Below are positions 1-11,853 of a DNA stretch of 64,000 nucleotides, one piece after another. This DNA is from Botryotinia globosa (taxonomy: Eukaryota; Ascomycota; Leotiomycetes; Helotiales; Sclerotiniaceae), in contig RCSZ01000015.1 in the NCBI GenBank assembly GCA_014898425.1, forward strand, positions 248,001 through 312,000, given 5' to 3'. Each line of letters opens with the position of its first letter. The stretch's first letter is position 1. A program made the translations under genes and the position numbers. The notes under the pieces are model-generated. The model did no database searches and was not told the DNA's origin. It worked only from the letters and a program-made list of their open reading frames with translations.

Positions 1-2424
1 TCACCCTCACACAAAACGTCGATAGATTTTAGGATTTTCGAGTAAAAAGAGGTAAAGGGTGCAGACAAGGCTGGATTGCTGATTTGATGTTGAAGTCGAA
101 GTAAATCGGTTACTAACACTATTGTTAGTCCAGTCCTCAAAAATAACACACAACCACTTACCTCTCTTTGCAAATGTAACCATCAAGTACTCGGGAAGTA
201 CTTCATCCACATACACCCTATCGTTAAGTCCATCTACCTCAAGTCTATATTTCTCTCCTCCTGCCAATGTCGTGACATTGGCTACAATATCAACACCATA
301 ATGACCCACAGGAGCACCCTTTGTACCTCTCTCGTGATCAACAACTAAGCGAACAGGAGCAGGTTCTCTCCGGCCTTGAACCAAATCGTCAACACCTTCA
401 GCAAAAATGGCACAATAAATGTGAATCCCGGCCGGCTTAATCGATCGCAAACTCCATCTATCGGTTTCGCGTTCAGCCTCCGAGAATCTTCCTTCAAGTC
501 TAGCTTTGATCAATTCCTCACCCAACCTCGATGCCTTGGCTTCGTAAGCTCCTTGTAAAACAAAGTTTCGAACTGTAGCAGCTTGATTACGATCTCGCCC
601 CATATTTGCGTCTTTCAACTCATGCAAGGAAGTTAACCAGATACATCGGTTATCATCAGATGATGTAACCCTAGTATCTCCAAGAACATGCCAGCCAGTA
701 AAAGAAAGGTCATAGAGATGTTTCTGACCACCAGCTGCTGCGGTAACTGATGCCATCATAGTTTGAGCAGAAGGTTTATCGATCTCCGCCATGACACCTC
801 GAGCTGTTTGTAAACAATCCTTATTCTTCTTCAACAAAACGATGCAATCAGCGAAGAGTAAAAGTATACCTTCCTTGGCAAGACCTGCACTGCTACCTGT
901 CGCGACCTCAACATGATATGGAGGCGGTAACTCTATCGTATCAACCGCCGTGATGAGACGTCCTTGAGGGTGTAGTGTGGAAGGCCAAGCGTCAACCAAA
1001 TATCTTAATCGATTCACCACTTGTGACTTATCAGCTGCCGGTGGATCAAGTGAACATATCGAAGTAATGATATCTCTAGCCTTCAACATGGGTTGTAGAG
1101 CTGGATGTAGCACCGGAAGCGAATTGACAATATTATCAATAAAGAGACTATATCTGGGTAACCTCTGGACTGGCTCAATTACAGCCGATCTCAAACGTTG
1201 TTCCCCGGTAGCTTGTACCCGACTTGAGAAGCTACTTGGTTGCTTCATGAAGCCCGAAATGATTTGTGGAAATTCCTGGCTAGCATGGATATATTGTTGG
1301 TAACTCTCGGAAAATTGTGGGAACCATTCAAGTAAGACTTTGGCAAAGGCCAGTGCACCCGTAGGGTCCTTCAAACGACCCGAGCCACCATATCGAGATG
1401 AGGTGGAGCTGACGATTGGTGTTTCCAGATCTTGCATGGCTTCTTCCTCGGTTTCATCCATCACTTTTCGTATCGCTGATAAGAAGGTGGAATTAATTTG
1501 TAGGATGCGATCCAAACATCGTGGGAAGAGCTTCTGTAGATCATCTTCCGAAGGACTGAAACTTCCAAATGCTCGACTTTTGGCTTTGGCTCGAAAATCA
1601 TCTGCAATATGATTGACCAATTCATGCATCTTTATCACATAACGTTCTTCCGTATCGACCAATTCTCCCATCTCTCGTCGCAAAGCCATCTTTTGATCCT
1701 TCTGAAATGATTTACTTCGATTCAACGATGTCGGTTTCGAAGGGGCTCGACGTAATTTTGACGTGGGAAGGAATGCCACCTCTCCAAAGAGCTTGACCAA
1801 TGATGCATATGATCCATATTGCCTCAAGGTTAGATCGGGATATTCTTCCTCGTCCAGATCCCCCTCCAATTCTTGAAAAGGTGATATCGAACCCGGCGGC
1901 AGAACCAGATCCACATCCACATAATTAATATTTTGTACTCGTAAAGCAGCTTCAAGATCTCTCGTCACATCTGGCGTATTTTCCACCCTCACCATCGAAC
2001 TTGCCAAATCTGCCGCATGTTGTTCGCCGAATAATGTCGGTGCCGAACCTGGCCTTTGTTTCCTTGACGTATTCGCAACTTGTAATATTAATCCACTCTT
2101 CACCACCTCTGGTAACTCTTTGAAATATTTGAATAAACCGAATGCCAGACCGCGACATAATTCATCTCCTTGCTTATCGCGCGGGAGGTAATTTACGGAT
2201 TCGTATAGCGGTGAGTTTGGTGAGATGGTTATGCGCTGGTACGATTGAAAACCTGCAGCGGTGAAGATGTGCAGTTGAATTCGTGAACTATTGAGGGTCG
2301 AATTGGTGGTGGTAGAAGGACCATGATATATGAGGACGGGTAGGTTTGACAGATGAGGATCTTGTGCGTAGAATAGGCTTAGATGATCGAGGGACAAAGC
2401 CAGCTCATCTGTAACTCGAACCAT
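1..2424 (-). CDS. Rho guanine nucleotide exchange factor (DH-PH-like), 3' end outside window
   Basis: A Dbl-homology protein that should activate a Rho/Cdc42-type GTPase at the cell cortex. The start is the ATG at 2424. Residues about 245-460 hold the DH domain: it opens with ALRREMGELVDTEERYVIKM, the usual first helix, and ends near the SAVIEPVQRLPRYSLF segment, which matches the conserved PxQRxxRYxLLL helix. A PH-like region follows (about 500-620), including EGILLLFADCIVLLKK. An uninterrupted frame runs to a stop at 7-9, but a perfect GTAAGT donor lies at 161-156 with a CTAAC branch site behind it. Splicing to the CAG at 73-71 (intron 71-161) keeps the frame open through the window edge, so I read the gene as continuing to the left. 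An acceptor at 80-79 would instead stop at 29-31. DH identity is firm; the partner GTPase and the 3' end are not known. Confidence 0.85.
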
Positions 2425-2837
2425 TGTATGAGAAGATGTGAGAGGTTGCTGAGGTGTTGAATTAGGATTGGGAATTGAGAGGGTGAATGGTATGGTATGG
2501 ATGGTATGGTTCCGAAATCGTGGGTCTCTTTAATGTGTGGCCTCCTTCATGGCGAATGGAATGAAATATAAGACCTTTTTCTCCTTCTTGCTTTTCTCTC
2601 AAGATTATTTGGCAGAGGTTGAAGAACACAAGATCAAAAGAGCAGATGATTACCTTGGCCTTGATTGATTGATTGGAAAGATTGTGATGATGTTTTTGAC
2701 AAATCTAAATCAAAAAGAAGGTAAAGTATTTTGTGGTGGGTATTGATTTGTGGTATAGAATTGGTTGAACCCGACTGGTTGAATGTATTTGATATTGCAC
2801 AAACCGACCAGCAGACAAACAGATGAACAGCAGATGG

Positions 2838-2903
2838 AGAACAGAGGACAGAGGACAGACGATAGAAGACAGACGACAGAGGACAGAGGACAGAGGACAG
2901 GAG
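2838..2903. repeat. GACAGAG-type purine minisatellite
   Basis: Imperfect tandem copies of a 7-8 base unit made of GACAGAG and GACAGAC, in the promoter region of the RhoGEF gene. The strand is almost free of T. No coding role is supported. Confidence 0.8.
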
Positions 2904-3320
2904 ACCGAGAGACCAGCAGACAAACACACAGAAGAAGGATTGTATCATAAAATTTGGGGAGGGTTGGTAAAGGTACGGACGGGGAGTGGAGTGGAGTGGA
3001 GTGGAGGGGATTATGGTGATATCAAATTATTGCGGCAGAGATGACACTTGATGATTGAGTTGAGTGAGTGGATAAGGTGAGAAAAGAATAATTAAGAAGG
3101 CCGGCGTAATAAAGTAAAATGTAAAATGTAAAATGTAAAATTCAAAATATAGTTAATAAATATAGTTAAATGTAGTAATGAATGGGGTATTGATTTGGTT
3201 TGATTACCTCGTAGATAACCTTTTCCAGTAAGAAATAGAGTATTTTGATGAATCTCTTTCGATTGTTTATATCATGATTGGTTTGATATTATATTCATTT
3301 TATATTTCTATCTTTTCTTG

Positions 3321-3448
3321 CCTTTCTTGCTTTTCTTGTCTTCTCTTCTCTTCTTTCCTTCTCTCACCCCTTTACTCTCTCTACTCTCTTTCCTCCCTTT
3401 CCTCCCTTTTCTCCTTCCTCCTTCCTCCTTCCTCCTTCCTCCCTTTAC
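3321..3448. repeat. Polypyrimidine tract
   Basis: More than 120 bases of almost pure C/T on the plus strand (CTTTC, TCTTC and CCTTCCTC units). Such tracts are common in fungal promoter regions and can form triplex structures; that role is not shown here. Confidence 0.8.
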
Positions 3449-3527
3449 TCGTCAACCTCTACACGTTCCTCCAATACTTTTTGACGGTAAAAAGGAAAAA
3501 GCCTGTTGTGGCGCATGTCGAATGTTA

Positions 3528-3640
3528 GTATATATATATATATATATACCTATATATATATATATATATACCTATTACCTATATATACATATATATATGT
3601 AGGAGGTAGGAGGTAGATATCTATATATATATGTACAACA
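3528..3640. repeat. TA/ATATAC-rich microsatellite cluster
   Basis: Several blocks of alternating TA broken by CC (tatatacc units), followed by an AGGTAGG repeat and another TA block. It is self-complementary and can extrude hairpins. Confidence 0.75.
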
Positions 3641-3785
3641 CTTCAAAGTTCAAACATCTATCAAGTGATTGTGGATCTCCTTCTTTTTTAGTCTTCCAAA
3701 TGACATGTACAATATATGATATGATGGCTGGTTCTATTGATATTGAACATTGTACATGAAGCGCTGAATACATTTGTGTCGTTGG

Positions 3786-3842
3786 ATTCATTGTTATTCA
3801 TTGTTATTCATCGTTATTCATCGTTATTCATCGTTATTCATC
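3786..3842. repeat. 10-bp tandem repeat (TTATTCATCG)
   Basis: About six head-to-tail copies of TTATTCATYG. The first copies carry T and the later ones C at one position. Confidence 0.8.
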
Positions 3843-4696
3843 GTCACTCCTTAATCTTTTGATTATTATCTTCTTCATCAACTATCTCACCATCTCTCGC
3901 TTCTCTCTTCCTTTCTTTCCTTTCCTTTCCTTTCCTTTCCTTCTCTTCCTTCTCTTGTCTCTATAAAAAGAATCATAGTAGGGAGGGAGGATATCGTATT
4001 GTATCACATCCATATTCATATCCCATTCATCAATCCATCAATCAATCCATCAGTCCATCAATCCCATGTAACCGCGTCCAGCCCCTCGATTTATTCTCCA
4101 CGCGATGATTGGTCTCCGACTCCTTTCCAATGGAACACGAAAAAGTAGCCACAGTCCACTCACTTATTATTCCTTACCCCGCCGTCCAGCTGAGCTTTGC
4201 TTGTTTGTTTGTTTGTTTGCTGATGATTTATTATTTATCACATATTCACTTGTACACCCAAAAAAAGAAGAGGTTGGTGATCTACTTATTAAGGCTGAGT
4301 TGTCTTTGATTAAATCAATTTAATTTGAGTTACCTCTCGTTCCTGCTCTTACGCCATACACTAAAATTAAACCTACCTAACCTTGGAACTTGAAGATTTG
4401 GTAATTCTCCATTCTCGAGGGATCACCGGTGGATGAATGAGGTCTCCTCTTGGTATTTGGTAATGAAGATCTTATACTAGGTATGAATGAGGGAGGGGTA
4501 GTTATTGTAGATGAATATTGTAGAACCTCGCAAGATCAATTCGAAATATCTAACATCCCGATAAGATAACGAGATACCTACAATCATCAACCATCTTTCA
4601 TTCCAAACCACCAACCTTCAAACCACCAACACCACCAACACCAACGCCCACTCACCAACACCAACACCCACTCACCACCCACTCACCACCCCCAAA

Positions 4697-5317
4697 ATGC
4701 CAACCGAAATCCCCTTTACAGCAAACCACACTCAACAACCCTTCAAACTCCTCGAACTACCCCCGGAACTCCTCACCCTTCTAGAATCCGATCTTCCTCC
4801 CACGTAAGCCAGCCTCTTCCGTCCCGCTCCTCCCTTCAACCACCATTTCCACACACTAACCCGATTTCCTCTCCACCACAGCCTCCTCCTAACCTCCTCC
4901 CCTCAACCCCCACACCACGCACACCTCCTCGTATCTCCTTCTCCCTCTTCCGCTTCCGCTTCCGCTTCCGCTTCCACCTCCCCCTCCACCACCACCAAAA
5001 AAACCTACCTCCTCCGCCAAAAAAATACTTCCAATCCGCTGATGCTTCTCTCACCCTCTACTCACCATTCTTCCTCTTCTTCTTCTTCCTCTTCCTCCTC
5101 TTCCTCCACCCCCCAACCCCAACCAAGCATCACGAGAATAGGAAGTATATCCGACACGATCGAACTAATCGAAAAAGAAGAAATCGACGGACAAGAAAAG
5201 CATGAAGAAAAAGAACCCGAAGTCTCGAAAAAGACTACCACGGGAAAAGTAAATAAATGGCATGAGAAATTCGCAAAGAGTAGGGCGAGTGGTACTAATA
5301 CGAATATGAAAGGTTGA
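4697..5317 (+). CDS. DCC1: Dcc1-like sister chromatid cohesion protein, unusually short
   Basis: Two exons, 4697-4803 and 4882-5317, joined in phase. The donor is GTAAGC at 4804, the branch site CACTAAC, and the acceptor CAG ends at 4881. The product is 180 residues. The N-terminus (FKLLELPPELLTLLES, then PPTLLLTSS, then TYLLRQKNTSNPLMLLSPS) is the pattern I know from fungal Dcc1, a subunit of the Ctf18-Dcc1-Ctf8 alternative clamp loader that acts in sister chromatid cohesion. The C-terminus has NKWHEKFAKSR, which resembles the basic tail ending full-length fungal Dcc1. Family members are usually about 330-400 residues, so the central winged-helix part is absent. Serine-rich low-complexity runs sit at about residues 57-77 and 98-112. 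The start is the first ATG, with AAA before it. Identity rests on short motifs, hence moderate confidence. Confidence 0.6.
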
Positions 5318-5711
5318 GAGGGGGTATTGGGTTGGGTTGGGTTGTGTTGTGTATACAGGTATTATATCTAACTAGCTGGTTGGTGAGTCGATGAGAACTG
5401 AATCTTCATCGAGCAAGATATAAGATGAAATGAAATAAATGGAATAAGTAGACTTACATCCATCCATTCATGTATCTATTTAGATTACGAAAACGAAATG
5501 AAATGAGATGAACCACACCACAGCACAGTAGAGCAGAGAACTTTCCTTCTTTCTTTCTTCCTTCCTCTCAGATATCTATATCTATATATATGTACCTACC
5601 AGGTACACACAACCAATTTTCAAAAATAAAAGAATGCGTTATCATCTTCCAATAGCTTTTATATCATTTATTTAGATAGCTAGATAGCCAGATATATATA
5701 TTATATCTATA

Positions 5712-6202
5712 TATAGTAACTATGCACAGCTGTTCGTCGAACATTAAAATCACATCAAAATCACACCAAAAATAATCATTTTGTTCTATTTATAATAATA
5801 AAAAAGAAATATTGAAAATCATTATATTAAATCAAAAAAAATTAAATATTTTTGTTATATATTAAAGAGTTTAATTTTAATATTTATTATAATTGAGAGA
5901 TATGAGAATATTATTATTTATAAAATTGAATTAATATCAAAGAAAAAGTTCTTGATTTTCGCTTATTTTATTAGTAAATTTCGATATGTTAAATTTATAT
6001 TAGCTTTTTATATAAATTTTATCATCAATAAAAATTCTAAAAATACATAGTCTTATTTTTACTAAAATGTCATTAAAATTAAAGAGATCGATATAATATT
6101 TATTATATATAAATTATAATCTTATAGAAAAATATAATGATAATTTATATGAGTTTCGATGCGATTTTGATATTCGACGAACAGCTATACCCTAGTACTA
6201 TA
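5712..6202. mobile_element. MITE-like inverted-repeat element (about 490 bp)
   Basis: The left end (5712-5755) and the reverse complement of the right end (6158-6202) share TATAGTA, an AGCTGTTCGTCGAA core, and AAAATC(A/G)CATC. The arms are about 45 bp and the mismatches include C/T and G/A changes. The interior is almost pure A/T with no reading frame. This is consistent with a non-autonomous DNA transposon altered by RIP. No clear target-site duplication was found and the outer edges are uncertain by a few bases. Confidence 0.6.
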
Positions 6203-7888
6203 ATAAATATAGATAGTGAAATATAGGATTAAACTTTTTATTAATTCCTTTGAAATCTTTTTTTGAAATTATATATATATATAAACTTTTTAATATTAGA
6301 ATAATAATTAGTTTAATATTAACTAATTATTATTTATAATCAAACTCTCTTTCTTGAAACTTTTATTCTCAAAAACTTTTCAAAATTATTCAATAATTCA
6401 TCAGTATTAATTTAATTTCCCTTTCTAAATTTTATTCACTTTTATAATAGAAATTCATTACATAATATTTATATTCTCATTTTACAAAGTTTAGTTTTTT
6501 TATAATCTTTACAAAACTATATTATAATATAAAAATTCTAAAAGTTAATTCAAAATCTAAACTTCGAAATTTCAAATCTTTAAAAATTTGAAACAAAAAA
6601 TCGATCTCTTTTCAATCAAATACTAATTTATATTTAATAAAATTTTACTTCTTTCTTTTCGATTTTCAATTTGAAAAACTATTAATTCTTACAAATATAT
6701 AAAATTTAAAATATTAAAATATAATAATATTTCATTAATATATAATATTCAAAAATCTATAAATCATCAAAATCAAAAAAATCAAAAGATTAAAAGATAT
6801 CTAAGATATAAAAATCTTCAAAATAATGAAAATGCGAAATATCTAACAAAACTTGAAAAACTTGAAAATCCTGAAACCTTGGAAATAATTAAAGAAAATA
6901 TAAAACTTTATTAACTTGATGAACTTTCTGTTGGATTTTTAAAATCTAAAGCAATCTCGAAAATCTCGAAAATCTAAAAAATCCTAAACTTTGAAATTCT
7001 AAAGATTCTAAAAATAATTTATTTGTTTTCTCTTTTTCAATAAAATAATACTCATAAAATATGTTTTATCTTTAATTAAAAACAAATTATTTAATCTAGT
7101 ATTAATCATTTGTAACTAACTTTAATTAATAAATCTAATTATTTATAGATTAATTTATTAAATCATTCCTTATATAAAAGATCTCTAAAATACTATATAA
7201 AGATTCTTTTTTGAATAGAATTCTAAAGAAATATTATTAATATTTTATAAATGTTATTTTCTATATATAAAAGGCTTTGAATATTATTATATAGAAAATC
7301 TATTTTTCAAAATGAGATTCGTTTTCTAAAAAAGAAAGAGATCTTTTTTAATATTTTTTTTTATTTTATTCAATTATTCTATTTTCATTTTAAAAGAATA
7401 TTATTAATATGTTATAAAGATACTTTATAAACATTCTAAAAAAATTAAACTATAAAGATATTTTCTTTTTTATATTTTTTTTCATTTCAATTTTAATAAA
7501 TGAAATAGAGATTACTCTAATATAAGTAATATTAATTATATACTAATAATATATCATAAATCTATTATAAATTTATTATAATCAAATTGAAATGAAATCT
7601 TCAAAAATATTGTTTTCAAAGCTATTCCCAAAAGCTAATTACTAATTTGTTTTAATAAATTGAATAAAAAGATTATTAAAATTAATCTAAAATAATTATT
7701 AATGTAAATATAGATATAGTATTGATTTGAGAAAGATATGGAAAATATAGTATTTATATATTATAGATTCTATGTATCTAATTATATTCTATTTAAAGAA
7801 TTAGTTATATAGGAAAGTAATAGGTTTTATATAAATATTATTAAAAGACCTAGTTTTTTGGTATATGCTTAATCTCTTTTTCTATAAG

Positions 7889-8700
7889 TCGAATACCTTA
7901 CTTTCAGGCCACTCCTTTTTCGGACCATTCTTTTATATCAAAAATTACTTTTTTGATTTATTAATATCTTTATTAATATTGAATATAATTTAATAAAAAT
8001 TTAGATCTATATAGTTCAAATCATTTTAAATCTATTTTGAAATTTTTAGAATTTTAGAATTTTTCTGAATCGATTTCTAAAACTTTAAAATATCAATTTT
8101 CAATTTATATACAAATCGTATACAAATTTAAAATTCCATAAAATCTTTATTAACTTTTTAACAATAATTATTAAAAGAAAATTATATATCTTTTTAAAAA
8201 ATTCAAATTTAATATTATATAGAAATTCAAAAAAAATTCAAAAAACTAAAAAAATATAGAAATACAATATACAATAAATTAAAAGTAATATAAATAATTC
8301 CTGTAATTTTAAGAATACCGTTTTAATTTTTTTATATAAGGAATTTCTTATTTTTTCAAGATCTTTCAAATTGAATATTTTATAAATTTATAATAAAATT
8401 TCATAATATCTTTTTAGATATTTTTCCTTAAAGGTTATTATAGATTTTATAAAATTTTAAATTTATATATAATTTATATGTAAATTGAAAATCGATATTT
8501 TAAAGTTTTAGAAATCGATCCAGAAAAATCCTAAAATTCTAAAAAATCTCAAAATTAATTTAAAATAATTTGAATTATATAAATCTAAATTTTCATTGAA
8601 TTATATTTAATATTAATAAAGATATTGATAAATTAAAAAAGTGATTTTTGGTGTAAAAGGGTGGCTCGAAAGAGAGGTGGCCCGAAAGTAGGGTATTCGA
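7889..8700. mobile_element. Foldback element with arms of about 265 bp
   Basis: A long inverted repeat. The left arm runs from 7889 (TCGAATACC) to about 8155, and the right arm from about 8435 to 8700, ending GGTATTCGA. Arm identity stays high for over 200 bases. Differences are nearly all transitions; for example the left arm has TACCTTACTTTCAGGCC where the right arm has TACCCTACTTTCGGGCC. The loop of roughly 280 bp is AT-only. There is no coding capacity. It is best read as a foldback or large MITE-type element modified by RIP. Confidence 0.7.
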
Positions 8701-9468
8701 TTTAATAGTTAATATATTAAAGTTATTCTTTTAAAATGAATCATTTTATTTATATATATAAATTTATTATAAAACTTTTCATTAATTTCTTCAAACCCTT
8801 TTTTTAAAGTTATATATATATATAAACTCTTTAAATCGAAATAATAGTTTACTTAATATTAAACCAATTATTTCCTATAATAGATTATATAAGCTTTAAT
8901 GAAATTTATATTATATAAATATTAACTTTTTATAATACTCTAATTTTAAAATTAATATTATAAAAACTATATTATTTGAAAGCCTTTAGTTTTTTCTATA
9001 TAATTATTGTTCTTCTTTTTTAATTTTAATATATATTGATTTAAATAAATTGATTTGAATAATTTTATTAAAAAAATTAAGAGTTTGTAGTATAGTTATA
9101 ATGTTCAAAATGTTAAAAATATTAAAAATATTATAAAATATTTATAATTAATTAAATAATTTACACTATAATTTATTTTAAATCAATAATTTCCAAATCG
9201 AATTTTTTGTATATATATATATCTTCAGTTTTTATAAATAATAAGATTATTAAGGAGATAAATCTTTAATTAAGATTAATAAAAATAATATAAAAAAGAT
9301 TATTGAATCATAATAATAAAAATATAAAAATATCAATAATATAATTCAATATAAAATATATAATAATTATAAAATTATAATATTTTTAAAAATAAAAAAA
9401 ATATTAATAAAATGATTCAAGAGTTTTATAATACTTTTAAATATATAATATCTTTAGAGTTTTATAGA

Positions 9469-9984
9469 AATATAAGAGTTCTGGCCCCTGCTCACCGCAT
9501 ATGTAACGCTTTTCCAGCTAAAATATGGGATTATTCAACTTTTTATACCCTAGTTTATTTCTTATTATAAGAGATAAAATTAGTTTTTTTTTAAAAAAAT
9601 ATTATTTAATTAATCGAATTTTATATATAAAAAAATAGAATATTTTTTTCTAATTTTTGAAATAGGATTTGGAAGGGTTAAAATTAAAAATTCTAAATTT
9701 TGATGAAAATTCGCTTATTTTGAAAACGTTACATGTTAAAAAATTTGAAAAAATTCGATTTCAATATTATATAACTATTCAACAAAAAGAACAAAAAGTA
9801 TTTCGATTAATTTTTTATATTTCGATTTCAATTATTTATTATTTTCAATTTTTAAAAAAAGAAAATATGAAGATTTGAATGAAATATTCAATATAATAAT
9901 TTGTATGGGAAAACCTCATTTTTGCAGGGATTTTGTCACATTTGTTATAGAGGTGTAGTGAGCAGGGGCCAGAACTCTTATATT
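9469..9984. mobile_element. MITE-like element with 27-bp near-perfect terminal repeats
   Basis: The ends 9469-9495 and 9958-9984 are exact reverse complements. They begin AATATAAGAG and contain the GC-rich core TTCTGGCCCCTGCTCAC. Similarity weakens beyond 27 bp. The interior of about 460 bp is AT-rich and includes a 69-codon open frame (9669-9878) with no recognisable domain. A TA target duplication is possible but cannot be told apart from the AT-rich flanks. Confidence 0.7.
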
Positions 9985-11125
9985 AAATTATATATCATTT
10001 AATAGATATAGTATATATCTTTTTTATTAAAGATTTATTTCTTCAATAATTTTACTATTTGTAAGAATCGAAAGCTATATATATATAAAAAGAGAACTTT
10101 TATATAATGAAATTTGATTTAAACAATTTCATTAATTATAATGATTTATAATTTCCTTGATATTATAATTATAATATAAATTATTAAACTTTTTTAAACA
10201 AAATTATTTAAATTAATTTATTCAAATTAATATAAATTGAATAAAAAGAAAAAAATTATGATAATTGTATAGAAAAGATTAAAAGCTTTCAAATAATATG
10301 ATTTTTATAATATTAGTTTTAATATTAAGGTTTTTATAAAAAAATTAAAGTTTTAATAGTATATATAAAGCTAAAGCTTATATAAATAATTAAAAGAGAG
10401 CTAGTGCAATAGTAGAATAGGTCTATTATTAATAAAAATTATTTCAATACTATAATTTTTATAGTTCAATAATATAATTATTGATCTGATGTAAAAGTGA
10501 CCCATTTGAATATAAATAAAATTGAAAATATGAATAAAATTAAAAATGTGAATAAAGATTTTCAAAAAAGAATTATTTTTATAATTTTGATTCTTAAATT
10601 TCAAGGCCTCATTTGAATCGATCTATTTTTAACATTAGAGCCAATATATTAGTGATATGAGATCTAATATCGTATTTACCAAACACAATATAGAGTTGAA
10701 TTGAATTTTATAAAATATAATTACATCTAATATACAACTGAAAATCTCCCAATATTTTTAAAAGAAATATAATATGAAATCGAATAAAATATTACATCTC
10801 TCAATCTGAAAATAATAAATACATTAACTTTTCTTAACTTTTTTGATCCAATAATCAATAACAACTTTTAAGTTATCATAAAACAAATATATTTAAAAAA
10901 AATATATAGTATCATTTTTACTTCCAATTTCATTTTATATATTCTTATATTATTTCAAATATATTAACCTCAACTAAATATACTCAATATATATTAATTT
11001 CAATATTTCAATTATTCATTTCATTTCTTTATTATTAAAGATTTCATTAAATAAAAATAAAATCGATTCAAACAGACTCTAAATCTCATTCTCAATTCTC
11101 AAATCTCACTTTTAAAACTTAATAT

Positions 11126-11362
11126 TTATTCATTTATTCATTTATTCATTTATTCATTTTATTCATTTTATTCATTTTATTCATTTTATTCATTTTATTC
11201 ATTTATTCATTTTATTCATTTTATTCATTTTATTCATTTTATTCATTTTATTCATTTTATTCATTTTATTCATTTTATTCATTTTATTCATTTTATTCAT
11301 TTTATTCATTTTATTCATTTTATTCATTTTATTCATTTTATTCATTTTATTCATTTTATTCA
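11126..11362. repeat. (TTCATTTTA)n / (TTTATTCA)n microsatellite
   Basis: About 235 bases of tandem TTCATTTTA units, with TTCATTTA variants at the left end. There are more than 20 copies. Confidence 0.9.
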
Positions 11363-11382
11363 ACTCTTCAATTTATCTTCAT

Positions 11383-11477
11383 TTCTATTTCTATTTCTAT
11401 TTCTATTTCTATTTCTATTTCTATTTCTATTTCTATTTCTATTTCTATTTCTATTTCTATTTCTATTTCTATTTCTA
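11383..11477. repeat. (TTTCTA)n microsatellite, left part
   Basis: Roughly 15 perfect copies of TTTCTA. The array is interrupted at 11478 by an inverted-repeat element and resumes at 11834. Confidence 0.9.
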
Positions 11478-11833
11478 CAGAAAAACTTGGCTATACCGGA
11501 CTGGGATATATCGGAATCTTGGATATACCGGAAAAATTTCCTGATTTGATCACTTTTTATATGATAATACCGGATTTTTAGGCAAAACCGGAATACCGGA
11601 TTGATTTTTCAAGAATCTGGTATAAATTTTGATGGTGAATTTAGCTTAATAAGCTTTTTTGGTATTAGTAAGCTTGATCACATAATAAACTTTCGAAAAT
11701 ATCGGGGTTTGGAACTGAAATCGGATATAAATTTTGGTTAGAAAACTTGGGCCATTATTTTTTATACCGGAATCTTGGATATACCGGATTTGATTGGTCG
11801 AAAATCTCAGTCCGGTATAACCAAGTTCTTCTG
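11478..11833. mobile_element. 356-bp CAG...CTG element inserted into the TTTCTA microsatellite
   Basis: The left end CAGAAAAACTTGGCTATACC and the right end, read in reverse complement as CAGAAGAACTTGGTTATACC, are inverted repeats that continue with GGACTG. TA flanks both sides (11476-11477 and 11834-11835), and both flanks are TTTCTA repeat, so the insertion site and the TA duplication are visible directly. The inside holds several further TACCGGA motifs on both strands and no gene. TA duplication and CAG ends fit a Tc1/mariner/pogo-class non-autonomous element. Confidence 0.8.
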
Positions 11834-11853
11834 TATTTCTATTTCTATTTCTC
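11834..11853. repeat. (TTTCTA)n microsatellite, right part
   Basis: About three further TTTCTA copies continuing the array broken by the element at 11478-11833. Confidence 0.85.

Larger units (their letters stand above)
2425..4696. other. Intergenic region between divergent RhoGEF and Dcc1 genes
   Basis: Shared upstream region of two divergent genes. I see no gene here. It is rich in simple sequence: a GACAGA-type purine repeat (about 2838-2903), a long pyrimidine tract (3321-3448), TA repeats (3528-3640), decamer repeats (3786-3842) and a TTTCC tract near 3915-3945. Short open frames inside these tracts are composition artefacts. Confidence 0.7.

Noticed and set aside
3786..3842. Tandem repeat considered as a CRISPR-like array
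   Set aside because: Head-to-tail 10-bp repeat without spacers in a eukaryotic genome; an ordinary microsatellite.
9669..9878. 69-codon frame inside the element at 9469-9984
   Set aside because: Lys/Ile/Phe-rich as any frame in AT-only DNA would be; no transposase motif.
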